Assembly (NCBI GenBank): GCA_903231505.1
Contig: CAFBRK010000221.1
Span: 1-42,504 of the forward strand
Length of the DNA stretch: 42,504 nt
Origin: Olavius algarvensis associated proteobacterium Delta 3
GTDB lineage: Bacteria; Desulfobacterota; Desulfobacteria; Desulfobacterales; CAFBRK01
Reading direction: 5' to 3'
Program-made: the position numbers and the translations under genes
Notes under the pieces: model-generated
Databases searched by the model: none
Seen by the model: only the letters and a program-made list of their open reading frames with translations
Told to the model about the DNA's origin: nothing
In this document: one piece after another, positions 24,601 to 31,882 of the stretch
Numbering within the stretch: the stretch's first letter is position 1
Layout of the letters: every line of letters starts with the position of its first letter

Positions 24601-24655
24601 AGGCTAGCAGGATTCCAGTTCACAATCCATACCTCAACGCGTTTGGGGAAGCTTT

Positions 24656-24889
24656 TCATTTCAGAATTTCCCTTTGGGCGTCAAAGGTGACAGCGGCAAA
24701 CGCGTTATCCTCTCCAGCCATCTCTTTATAGCCTTTCGCCATAAGTGCCTCGGTCCGATTTTTCAGCCATAAACTAAACGCCTCTTGAGCAAGCTGGCTT
24801 TTTGCCAGATTTAGGGTTTTCGATGCTTTGTCGATCTCTGCATAAATTTCTTCATCAATGGTTAGACTGACCTTTTTTTTAGTTCTCAT
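24656..24889 (-). CDS. Ribbon-helix-helix antitoxin-like protein without a partner
   Basis: A 77-aa small basic-then-acidic protein. The N-terminus KKVSLTIDEEIYAEIDKASK is a ribbon-helix-helix strand-helix pattern, and the C-terminal half (SLWLKNRTEALMAKGYKEMA) matches MazE/CopG-type antitoxins that usually precede a mazF/PemK gene. The start is the ATG at 24889, preceded by GGAGG on the minus strand; a GTG 21 bases upstream is less likely. No toxin follows: 56 nt beyond its stop lies the end of repeat element M1. It is probably an orphaned antitoxin. Confidence 0.75.
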   Translation of the reverse strand: MRTKKKVSLTIDEEIYAEIDKASKTLNLAKSQLAQEAFSLWLKNRTEALMAKGYKEMAGEDNAFAAVTFDAQREILK

Positions 24890-24948
24890 TATATACCTCC
24901 TGAATACCATATTATTTATAGGATAATAAATCGTATAAAATATTCGGG

Positions 24949-25143
24949 TTGTGTTTTTACATCATGCCGGCGCTCGGCCAGGATGCCAACTACTCTGGAA
25001 TTCTCGACGGGAATGAATTAGACAACTCTTGCAAATTCTCCAGCGGTATGATCTGGAATCCTAACGTTAAACTAACTGTCGGCGTGGAATACCTCAGGGG
25101 GCAACGAGAAAACAAGGATCGCGCCGCCGGAGCCGGCAACCGG
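24949..25143 (+). pseudogene. Possible C-terminal remnant of an outer-membrane porin
   Basis: A 65-codon frame includes DGNELDNSCKFSSGMIWNPN followed by VKLTVGVEYLRGQRENKD, which looks like the last beta-strands of a DcaP-like porin. The frame stops with TAA at 25144, just before codons reading LFCYRFG, reminiscent of the terminal aromatic strand of outer-membrane proteins, so even the fragment appears broken. No signal peptide or N-terminal barrel is present upstream. Recognition is by eye. Confidence 0.4.
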
Positions 25144-25216
25144 TAATTATTTTGCTACAGATTCGGATTATTGTAATCCAATAGGACTATCTCCAAAGTA
25201 CGATAAGGAGGCCCGG

Positions 25217-27160
25217 ATGAACATACAAAAATCAGTCCATTTTGCAATCGCGGTGTTGGTCCTGCTTTGCTTGAGCACGGCAGCCACCGGAGAAATGATC
25301 GGTATTGCCACTTCAGAGGACACTCTGTCGACAAGTTATCCCGGTAAGGCCTATTCACCATTTGCCGGACGCAATTTTCCGCAGCGTCCCCTCTGGGGTG
25401 ACTCGCATCTACATACCTCAGTGTCGTTCGATGCGGGAGGCTTCGGCAATCGACTCGATCCTGGCGCGGCATACCGCTTTGCCAGGGGAGAGGAGGTCAT
25501 TGCTTCATCGGGCCAACCGGTAAAGCTTGCCCGGCCACTGGACTGGCTGGCGATCACTGACCATTCCGATGGTATGGGATTTATCAATGACATTCTGGCG
25601 GCATCGCCACTCGTAACAAAATACGAACAGGGTGCGCGCTGGTCAAAAGGTTTTCGAGCCGGTGGCCAGGAAGCGGTGGAGACCACTCTGGATGTGATCC
25701 AGGCGTTTTCCCAGGGCAAGGTCGATCCGGAGATGTTTGCCAATTATTCCCCCGGATCCCGGCGCTACGGCACAATTTGGGACGAGGTCATCAACAACGC
25801 GGAGGAATTCAACGATCCCGGGCGGTTCACGACGTTCATCGCATTCGAGTGGACGTCGCTGGTGAAGGGCTCCAACCTCCACCGGAACGTCATTTTGCGT
25901 GACGGCGGGGATCGGGCGAGACAGGTCGTGCCGTTTACAACCTTTCCACCGATGGGGAGTACGGACCCCCTGGATCTCTACAAGTACCTGGAGACATACG
26001 AAGAACGGACCAACGGGGCGATCATGGCGTTCGCTCATAACGGCAATCTGTCGAACGGTCTCATGTTTCCGGTCGACCGCCAGTATACGGGAAAGAAAAT
26101 CAACAAATTCTATGTTGAGCAGCGCGCCAAGTGGGAGCGCATGTACGAAATCACCCAGATCAAAGGCGATGGAGAAGCACACCCCTTCCTGTCCCCGGAT
26201 GATGAATTTGCCGACTACGGGACCTGGGATGTCGGCAACCTGGACCTGTCCCAGGCCAAGACGGACGACATGCTCGCCGGCGAGTACGCCCGCGAGGCTC
26301 TGAGGGCCGGCCTGGCATTGGAAAAGAAACTGGGAACCAATCCGTATAAATTCGGGTTCACCGGCGCCACCGACAGCCACACGTCCCTGGCTACGGCAGA
26401 GGAAAGCAACTACTTCGGAAAGCATACCGGCTACGAGCCGTCGCCGGAACGGTTGACCCATACGTTCATGAAAACCGAGAACGGCGAAATCTTCAGCTGG
26501 CAGCAAGTGGCTTCCGGTATTACCGCCGTCTATGCGCACGAGAACACCCGTGCGTCGCTCTTCGATGCGATGGACCGCAAGGAAACTTACGCGACGACCG
26601 GGCCCCGCATGGTGGTGCGCTTCTTCGGCGGCTGGAAATTCTCCGATGCCGACCTCAGCAGCCGTGAGCCGGTTTTCCGAGGCTATGAGAAAGGTGTGCC
26701 CATGGGGGCAGACCTGCCGCCACCCACTGAGAGTGCGAATGCACCGGTTTTCATGGTGTATGCGTTGCGAGATCCGATAGGCGCCAATCTGGACCGGATC
26801 CAGATCGTCAAAGGCTGGCTCGACAGCAAGGGAAAAACCCACGAAAAGGTCTACAATGTCGCCTGGTCGGGCGGCCGAAATCTGGGCGCCGATGGAAGGC
26901 TGCCAGCCGTCGGCAATACGGTGGACATTGCAACAGCCAGTTGGACCAACACCATTGGCGCGTCCGAGCTTGGCGCCGTCTGGAGAGACCCGGATTTTAA
27001 TCCCGAGTACAAGGCCTTCTACTACGCGCGCGTCCTGGAGATCCCCACGCCGCCCTGGTATGCGTACGACGCCTTCCGATTTGGCATCGACTTGCCCAAG
27101 GATGCGCCCACGAGCCAGCAGGAGCGGGCCTATACGTCACCGATTTGGTACTCACCATAG
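25217..27160 (+). CDS. DUF3604 domain protein, secreted
   Basis: A 647-aa exported protein of the DUF3604 family. Residues 1-24 are a Sec signal peptide (cleavage near AATGE). Two PHP-like metal-site segments are visible, WGDSHLHTSVSFDAGGFGNR and DWLAITDHSDGMGF, and a later GFTGATDSHTS, so a metal-dependent hydrolase/phosphoesterase-like fold is likely. The function of the family is not established. Full length for the family. AAGGAGG lies about nine bases before the ATG. The only upstream neighbour is a porin remnant, suggesting that a former export/outer membrane partner was lost. Confidence 0.9.
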   Translation: MNIQKSVHFAIAVLVLLCLSTAATGEMIGIATSEDTLSTSYPGKAYSPFAGRNFPQRPLWGDSHLHTSVSFDAGGFGNRLDPGAAYRFARGEEVIASSGQPVKLARPLDWLAITDHSDGMGFINDILAASPLVTKYEQGARWSKGFRAGGQEAVETTLDVIQAFSQGKVDPEMFANYSPGSRRYGTIWDEVINNAEEFNDPGRFTTFIAFEWTSLVKGSNLHRNVILRDGGDRARQVVPFTTFPPMGSTDPLDLYKYLETYEERTNGAIMAFAHNGNLSNGLMFPVDRQYTGKKINKFYVEQRAKWERMYEITQIKGDGEAHPFLSPDDEFADYGTWDVGNLDLSQAKTDDMLAGEYAREALRAGLALEKKLGTNPYKFGFTGATDSHTSLATAEESNYFGKHTGYEPSPERLTHTFMKTENGEIFSWQQVASGITAVYAHENTRASLFDAMDRKETYATTGPRMVVRFFGGWKFSDADLSSREPVFRGYEKGVPMGADLPPPTESANAPVFMVYALRDPIGANLDRIQIVKGWLDSKGKTHEKVYNVAWSGGRNLGADGRLPAVGNTVDIATASWTNTIGASELGAVWRDPDFNPEYKAFYYARVLEIPTPPWYAYDAFRFGIDLPKDAPTSQQERAYTSPIWYSP

Positions 27161-27238
27161 AAAGTGAAAAGTGAAAAAGTAAAAGTGAAAAGCGGAGAAC
27201 TGAAAGTGAAAAGTGAAAAACTAAAAGTGAAAAGTAGC
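27161..27238 (+). repeat. Purine word repeats upstream of the four-helix-bundle gene
   Basis: The words AAAGTGAAAAGTGAAAA and AAAAGTGAAAAG recur five to six times, starting at the base after the DUF3604 stop and ending three bases before the next ATG. The complement of the same words appears after that gene (27595-27626), so the gene is framed by inverted word repeats. Confidence 0.8.
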
Positions 27239-27240
27239 TG

Positions 27241-27588
27241 ATGAGCGAGAGTCCTCTTAAAGATAAGAGTTATCTATTTGCGATTCGTATCGTTCAATTA
27301 TCGCAATTGCTGCAGAACGAACATCGTGAGTTTGTCGTGAGTAAGCAGGTGCTTAGAAGCGGAACAGCCATCGGCGCGCTAATTCGTGAAGCCGAGTTTG
27401 GGCAAAGCAAACCTGATTTTACCAGCAAAATGAGTATTGCTTTGAAGGAGGCAAACGAAACTGAATATTGGCTGTCTCTATTAAAAGATACTGACTTCAT
27501 AAAAGAAAAAATGTTTGCCAGTCTGCAATCAGATGTGAAGGAATTGATTGCAATGCTGGTGTCAACAGTAAAAACATCAAAGCGATGA
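27241..27588 (+). CDS. Four-helix-bundle protein (23S rRNA intervening-sequence type)
   Basis: A 115-aa all-helical protein of the TIGR02436 four-helix-bundle family, often encoded within 23S rRNA intervening sequences or as isolated genes. Motifs are SKQVLRSGTAIGALIREAEF, the DFTSKMSIALKEANETEYWL segment, and the terminal LISTVKT-like helix (MLVSTVKTSK). It resembles the Avd accessory protein of diversity-generating retroelements, but no reverse transcriptase is present. It is framed by inverted word repeats, and no ribosome site other than the AG-rich repeat itself is visible, so the repeat may provide the initiation signal. Confidence 0.9.
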   Translation: MSESPLKDKSYLFAIRIVQLSQLLQNEHREFVVSKQVLRSGTAIGALIREAEFGQSKPDFTSKMSIALKEANETEYWLSLLKDTDFIKEKMFASLQSDVKELIAMLVSTVKTSKR

Positions 27589-27594
27589 TCATCA

Positions 27595-27626
27595 ACTTTT
27601 CACTATTCACTGTTAGTTTTTAACTT
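27595..27626 (-). repeat. Inverted word repeats downstream of the four-helix-bundle gene
   Basis: CTTTTCACTATTCACTGTTA and TTTTTAACTT read on the opposite strand as AAAGTTAAAAACTAACAGTG and ATAGTGAAAAG, matching the word family at 27161-27238 in inverted orientation. An AAGGAGGAGGGGG stretch follows without a gene. Confidence 0.65.
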
Positions 27627-27664
27627 AAAAGGAGGAGGGGGTATCGGAATTTGCAGAGTTAGTT

Positions 27665-28069
27665 TTATCGCGTCCAATTTTCTATTAAGAGGGCCGGAAC
27701 ACGTCGAAATTCTTTCTCGTTGTTGGTCACCAGAATACATCTCAGGGACAGGGCATGGGCAGCGATGAGGGTGTCGAGGGGACCAATCGGAGTGCCCTCT
27801 TTCTCCAGGTAAAATCTCAACCTGCCATAGTGCCGTGCCGCTTCGCTGTCGTAAGGCAGGATGTCCAACGGTGCCAGGAATTGAGCCAGGGCCATCTCGT
27901 TTTGCTCCGGCCGTGAACTTTTCGCTATTCCGAACACGAGTTCACTCAAGGTAATCGAAGAAATCCCGATCTGGGAGATCTGCTTCCGCCGAATCCTGTC
28001 GATAACAACCAGCGGTTTTTTCCGAATCAGGTAAATACAAATGTTGGTATCCAACAGATATCGAATCAT
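27665..28069 (-). CDS. vapC: VapC-type PIN domain ribonuclease toxin
   Basis: A 134-aa PIN-domain toxin. It has the N-terminal YLLDTNICIYLIR with the first catalytic Asp, the mid-protein Glu in TLSELVFGIAK, and GPLDTLIAAHAL followed by LVTNNEKEFRRV with the remaining acidic residues. VapC toxins cleave tRNA or rRNA and are neutralised by VapB. Its ATG overlaps the stop of the antitoxin gene by four nucleotides (ATGA), the classic VapBC arrangement. Confidence 0.95.
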   Translation of the reverse strand: MIRYLLDTNICIYLIRKKPLVVIDRIRRKQISQIGISSITLSELVFGIAKSSRPEQNEMALAQFLAPLDILPYDSEAARHYGRLRFYLEKEGTPIGPLDTLIAAHALSLRCILVTNNEKEFRRVPALLIENWTR

Positions 28070-28293
28070 ACCGGATCTCGGGAATCCTGTGTCCCTTGCT
28101 CTCTGCTTTCCATAAAATCATCCGTGAATTTATCGAGACTGTCGGCAAGTGACGACCATGGATCGTCCTTGGGAATCAGGACGACGATATTCCCTATTTT
28201 GTTGATGAAAACGTCATCCCCCGTAAATCGGAACTCTTTGGGCAGCCTGACAGCCTGGCTTCGGCCGGTTATGAACACTTTGGCCGTTTTCAT
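28066..28293 (-). CDS. vapB: VapB-type (AbrB fold) antitoxin
   Basis: A 75-aa antitoxin with an N-terminal SpoVT-AbrB DNA-binding domain: KVFITGRSQAVRLPKEFRF is the characteristic swapped-hairpin motif. The C-terminal SLADSLDKFTDDFMESR helix is the toxin-neutralising part. The start is the ATG at 28293, with GGAGG about five bases upstream; longer in-frame starts upstream lack a ribosome site. It should autoregulate the pair with VapC. Confidence 0.93.
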   Translation of the reverse strand: MKTAKVFITGRSQAVRLPKEFRFTGDDVFINKIGNIVVLIPKDDPWSSLADSLDKFTDDFMESREQGTQDSRDPV

Positions 28294-28551
28294 GGGCACC
28301 TCCGGAAGGTCATTGTTATTGATACATACTATGATATATATCAATTTCAAATCGAATGTCAAACAGAGCGCTGTTACCATGATACCATCTGTGTCAGGAC
28401 GAGAATGCACCCTTCCGCAGAAAACGGTTCAATTAAAGAAATAAACAGCGTCCCGATATGGAATTGGGCCTCTACTGAATATCGTGGCAGCCAGAATCGG
28501 CAAAAAGCATAAGTTAGTATTTAATCCGACTGATTAATTCCTGCACACAGA

Positions 28552-29451
28552 TTACACAATCACTTCAGGTCGGAGGAGTTCATGATACGGTATAAAATGC
28601 AGGGTTGTGTCGTGGATGCGAAGGGTTTCGTGTAGGCTGAGATTGACGATGAATGCCTGTTCCGGGTGATACTTTTCGATGAAGCTGCGTAACGGGGCGG
28701 GTACTTTGGCTTGCCTTAGATGCTTGAATTTAACTTCTACCGGAATGAGACGTTTCCCTGCCTCAATCACAAAGTCCACCTCGGCCTTATCTTTCGTCCG
28801 CCAGAATCTCAAATTGGCCGGATTGAATCTCAACTTCTCTTTTAACAGCAAGAAAACAAAATTCTCGAATATGAAACCGCCTTCAGCGGGGCTTTCAAGG
28901 CGTCCAAAAAGACCCAGGGGATAATTTCTGAGGCCCAAATCTAAAAAATAGGGCACGGGTGATTTGCTGATTTCTTTTCTGACATTTGGCGCATATGGCG
29001 CAAGGAGTTCTATCAGAAATATTTTTTGCGCGTACCATAGGTACTTTTTCACAGTTGGAAAAGACACGTTCAACGTCGACGATAGTTCAGAGTAGGTCAT
29101 TAACTGACCGATCTGATCGGCAAGGATTTTCATTAACGCACTGAAGGCCTCCGGTTTATCCAATTTGAGGAGGTAGACAATATCTTTTTCCAGGACGCTG
29201 CGGAAAATTTCGTCTATGAGGCGGTGCTTTTCTTGCTGCTCAGTCGCCGTCACGATTCTGGGATATCCTCCGAATGTCATGTATTCGACCAGTAATTGTT
29301 CCGACCTGTCTTTTTCAATGGCCAGGAAATCGGCCAGGCTATCCTCATAACGGTAATCTGTTCTGTAGTTCAGAAACTCCTCGAAGGTGACTGTTGATAA
29401 TTCAAACAAACGTTTTCGTCCAACCAGCGATTCATCTATCTTTTGCTTCAA
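28552..29451 (-). pseudogene. DUF4143 ATPase, 5'-truncated
   Basis: This 299-aa frame corresponds to the C-terminal two thirds of an AAA+ / DUF4143 protein. It starts abruptly at LKQKIDESLVGRKRLFELS, a motif that in intact relatives follows the ATPase core, and continues with the DUF4143 restriction endonuclease-like region (FWRTKDKAEVDFVIEAGKRL, IPVEVKF). Walker A and B, present in relatives at 31883-33052 and 38382-39527, are missing. Upstream the frame (NRTLDSLEL) closes at a TAA, and its start overlaps the tail of a PIN-domain fragment, so two broken genes have been joined. The protein could still be made from the TTG at 29451, but it would lack ATP binding. Confidence 0.8.
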
Positions 29452-29570
29452 TTCAAGGCTATCAAGGGTTCGATTTTAAGCCCCTCGATCCTTTCAAAAT
29501 GTCTTAGGTTATAGGTGGCTACGGAAAATCCATATGTCATAGGATCCATTTTTTCTTCTTCCGACCTCAT
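29448..29570 (-). pseudogene. C-terminal fragment of a VapC-type PIN toxin
   Basis: The minus-strand frame ending with TGA at 29448-29450 reads GFSVATYNLRHFERIEGLKI before a short tail. This is the usual C-terminal block of FitB/VapC PIN toxins (catalytic Asp position here Asn-Leu-Arg-His-Phe region). No N-terminal PIN sequence is upstream. It overlaps the first codon of the truncated DUF4143 gene. Confidence 0.6.
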
Positions 29571-29721
29571 GCTGGAACTCGTGTATTTTCAGATCCATTT
29601 ATTGGGCTATTGGGCAGAATTCTCGGACAATCGTCGAATCAAGCCGCGAAGATTGACAAAGGCACCATTTTAACGTACATTAAGCCCTAAATAACCTATG
29701 AAAAACCAAGGATTGTTTATT

Positions 29722-30009
29722 ATGGATGCAGGAATTCAAAATAAAAACGAACGGATCAACCTTCGTGTGAAAAGCAGCGCAAAGCGCCTCATTGAGCGTG
29801 CCGCTAGTTTTGAGGGCAAGACCGTTAGCCATTTCATTCTGACCAGCGCCCTGGAGCAAGCCGAAAAAACCGTTCAAAAGCATGATACGATGACATTGAA
29901 CGCAAAAAATTCCAGGACATTTTTCGAGGCTTTGGCCGCACCGATACGTTTCAATCGCAAACTGAACGCAGCTCTTGAGGAACATGATGAGCGTGTGGTC
30001 AGCAAATGA
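29722..30009 (+). CDS. tacA: TacA-type DUF1778 antitoxin
   Basis: A 95-aa ribbon-helix-helix antitoxin of the DUF1778 family. The N-terminal part ERINLRVKSSAKRLIERAAS binds DNA, and the C-terminal tail (RTFFEALAAPIRFNRKLNAA) wraps the GNAT toxin. ATG 29722 is preferred because AAGGA lies nine bases upstream; an in-frame ATG at 29698 has no ribosome site. It overlaps the toxin gene by four nucleotides (ATGA), and the two should form a repressing complex on their promoter. Confidence 0.93.
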   Translation: MDAGIQNKNERINLRVKSSAKRLIERAASFEGKTVSHFILTSALEQAEKTVQKHDTMTLNAKNSRTFFEALAAPIRFNRKLNAALEEHDERVVSK

Positions 30010-30512
30010 CAGAATTTCAAAATTTGGTCATAGCGCCTCTTAATCCCGTACATGATAGGACGGGTTTTCAGTGTGGCGTCGAAGCTTTGGATCGCTACCT
30101 TAAAAAGCAAGCCAAGCAGGATATGAAACGCCGCTTCAGCCGTGTTTTCGTCGCATCTGAGCCGGATAAGCCAAAGGCGGTGCTTGGTTATTACAGCCTG
30201 AGCACCTTATCTATTGAACTGAAAAAATTACCTGCAAAGCTTGCTCGGACTTTGCCTAAGCATCCGGTGCCCGCCGCACTGATCGGCAGACTGGCAGTGA
30301 GCAATGCCGCGCAGGGACAAGGGATTGGAAAAATATTGCTGGCTGATGCAATCAAGCGCACTCTGGGAGTCAGCGATCAAATCGCAATCTATGCCATGGT
30401 GGTAGATGCTATTGACGACAACGCCGCTGGATTCTACAAGCATTTTGGTTTTACCCGCCTCAGCGATGACAGTCCAAGACTATTTCTGCCTTTGAAATCT
30501 ATTCGTCTGTAA
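30006..30512 (+). CDS. tacT: TacT-type GNAT acetyltransferase toxin
   Basis: A 168-aa GNAT acetyltransferase of the TacT/AtaT class that blocks translation by acetylating the amino group of charged aminoacyl-tRNA. It has FQCGVEALDRYLKKQAKQDM near the N-terminus, the acetyl-CoA motif RLAVSNAAQGQGIGKILL and the C-terminal FYKHFGFTRL with the catalytic Tyr. The length is normal, and the operon with tacA is intact. Confidence 0.95.
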   Translation: MTEFQNLVIAPLNPVHDRTGFQCGVEALDRYLKKQAKQDMKRRFSRVFVASEPDKPKAVLGYYSLSTLSIELKKLPAKLARTLPKHPVPAALIGRLAVSNAAQGQGIGKILLADAIKRTLGVSDQIAIYAMVVDAIDDNAAGFYKHFGFTRLSDDSPRLFLPLKSIRL

Positions 30513-30577
30513 ACCAGAAAGTAATACCATATACTAGTCTCCCTCTTGTCGCTGTTTATTTACCCATTCAAATTTCG

Positions 30578-30618
30578 ATCCGCCAGTAGCGGGCAAGTCC
30601 GCCACACTACCGGCGGAT
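30578..30618. terminator. Hairpin downstream of tacAT
   Basis: ATCCGCCAGTAG pairs with CTACCGGCGGAT (one internal mismatch), with a smaller GCGGG-CAAGT-CCGC inside. It is 66 nt after the tacT stop, without a clear T-run. It may be a terminator or another small dispersed palindrome; related CCGCC-NNN-GGCGG cores occur near 31809 and 38188. Confidence 0.45.
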
Positions 30619-30731
30619 AAATGTTGACCCCGTATCCCTTAAAAGCGGAACATCGAACGTTCAACTTCCAAGGCCCAATAAAGGACGATTGGTATCAGTT
30701 GCCCCATGACCTATGCGATAACCGAGATTGA

Positions 30732-31133
30732 TCACGGGATTAAATGGAATCCTGCGCGTTCGAAATGCCGATCAAAGGAAAAAACGCGATTTATCCTTTC
30801 ACGCTTCATCAACACAAAAGAGATGCAATCGTTAAAACTGACACGCTGATCCGCAAATTTGCTGAAAAATTGCAGTGCCTTGATTTCATCAGCCCTATCT
30901 GGCCTGCAGATTGTGAGAGCCTGCGAGGCATAGAAATTCTTTGCCCTCTGAACGGCGAAGTCGTATCCTGCGCGCCGACCCAACAGCGTGAACGTTTCAT
31001 CGAGCACAAAATTGCTGGTTATGCAGGTTTCGCGGTTCGAACCCAGTTTCTCCCAAGTAGACACGGCGCCGTGATGATGTTGATCATTGCGGAGGTAGCG
31101 TGCCAGGAAGGCACCGGTGTCGATGAAAATCAT
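30732..31133 (-). CDS. PIN domain toxin (VapC-like)
   Basis: A 133-aa PIN-domain protein. It begins MIFIDTGAFLARYLRND with the first catalytic Asp, has SNFVLDETFTLL for the mid-protein acidic residue, and VSFNDCISFVLMKRERI plus VFSFDRHFERAGFHL at the end. It is expected to be a ribonuclease toxin. It overlaps the upstream RHH antitoxin gene by four nucleotides. It belongs to a different PIN subgroup from the VapC at 27665. Confidence 0.93.
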   Translation of the reverse strand: MIFIDTGAFLARYLRNDQHHHGAVSTWEKLGSNRETCITSNFVLDETFTLLGRRAGYDFAVQRAKNFYASQALTICRPDRADEIKALQFFSKFADQRVSFNDCISFVLMKRERINRVFSFDRHFERAGFHLIP

Positions 31134-31372
31134 GTATCATCCCCATACAGGTATCGGTCATGATCAGATGTCAGATCTTCGGGCGTTGAGCCGTCAAAAA
31201 TAGCGGTGTCCAGAAAAAGAGTATCGTGTTCCACCTCATTCCGGTACTCCATTTCCAGTGATTTTCTCAGGGCTTCCCGGATGTATTGGCCGAGGGACAT
31301 CTTCTTTTTCTTTGCCTCGTTGGCTGCTCTGGTTTTCAGTTCAGGCGGCAGCATGATCGTTGTTCGGTCCAT
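31130..31372 (-). CDS. Ribbon-helix-helix antitoxin
   Basis: An 80-aa protein. The N-terminal TTIMLPPELKTRAANEAKKK and MSLGQYIREALRKSLE form a ribbon-helix-helix DNA-binding domain, and the acidic tail FDGSTPEDLTSDHDRYLYGD should bind the PIN partner. AGGAAAAA sits before the ATG on the minus strand. It forms an intact toxin-antitoxin pair with the gene at 30732. Confidence 0.9.
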   Translation of the reverse strand: MDRTTIMLPPELKTRAANEAKKKKMSLGQYIREALRKSLEMEYRNEVEHDTLFLDTAIFDGSTPEDLTSDHDRYLYGDDT

Positions 31373-31882
31373 GATTTTTCCTCCATACGATTATACATAT
31401 GCATAATAGCGCCGCCATAGCTTTTAGTCAAGAGAATGACTGAAATGCAGATGGAAGTCAACGAATGGGATACCACTGAACCGGGCGACACAGTTCAAGG
31501 AGGCCATCCCGGAGGTGATTGACCGCACCGAAACACATGCCCGGATACGGCGAAAAGTCTGCGAACCCTGTTGGATGATTTTCAAATTGGCCAGCGGATT
31601 CGCGACCTGCTGGGGGAGGTAGAACCGGGAAAAATGGATTGATGGAGCGATGGAGTGATGGTTTCAGGTGCCGATGTTCGGGTTCCAAAACAGGTGTCAG
31701 GTGTCGGGTGTCAGGAAATATGTTTTTTACTGAACCCTGTCGTAGATCCCGTTTGAAGCGAAAGCGGGGAACACTGACACCTTCCCCCCAACGTTGAACT
31801 CAGAACCCGCCAAAGGCGGACAAGCCTTGAACCCTGCTTGTGGGGTTGACTGTAATGGGTTGGCAGCGGGCATCTATTGCCA
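31373..31882. other. Gene-free spacer with a word repeat and a possible coding remnant
   Basis: The heptamer AGGTGTC/GGGTGTC occurs three times in a row at 31692-31712. The plus-strand segment 31476-31643 reads RATQFKEAIPEVIDRTETHA, then after a frameshift near 31552 LLDDFQIGQRIRDLLGEVE to a TGA, suggesting a frameshifted gene end of unknown family. The rest shows nothing recognisable. Confidence 0.4.

Noticed and set aside
25643..26842. Minus-strand open frame (399 codons)
   Set aside because: It is antisense to the DUF3604 gene, which has a signal peptide, ribosome site and conserved motifs.
27161..27238. CRISPR-like array
   Set aside because: Units are 7-14 nt and spacers are absent or only a few bases; no cas genes were found. 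The other word-repeat blocks fail for the same reason.
27241..27588. Diversity-generating retroelement
   Set aside because: The four-helix protein resembles Avd, but there is no reverse transcriptase and no template/variable repeat pair nearby.
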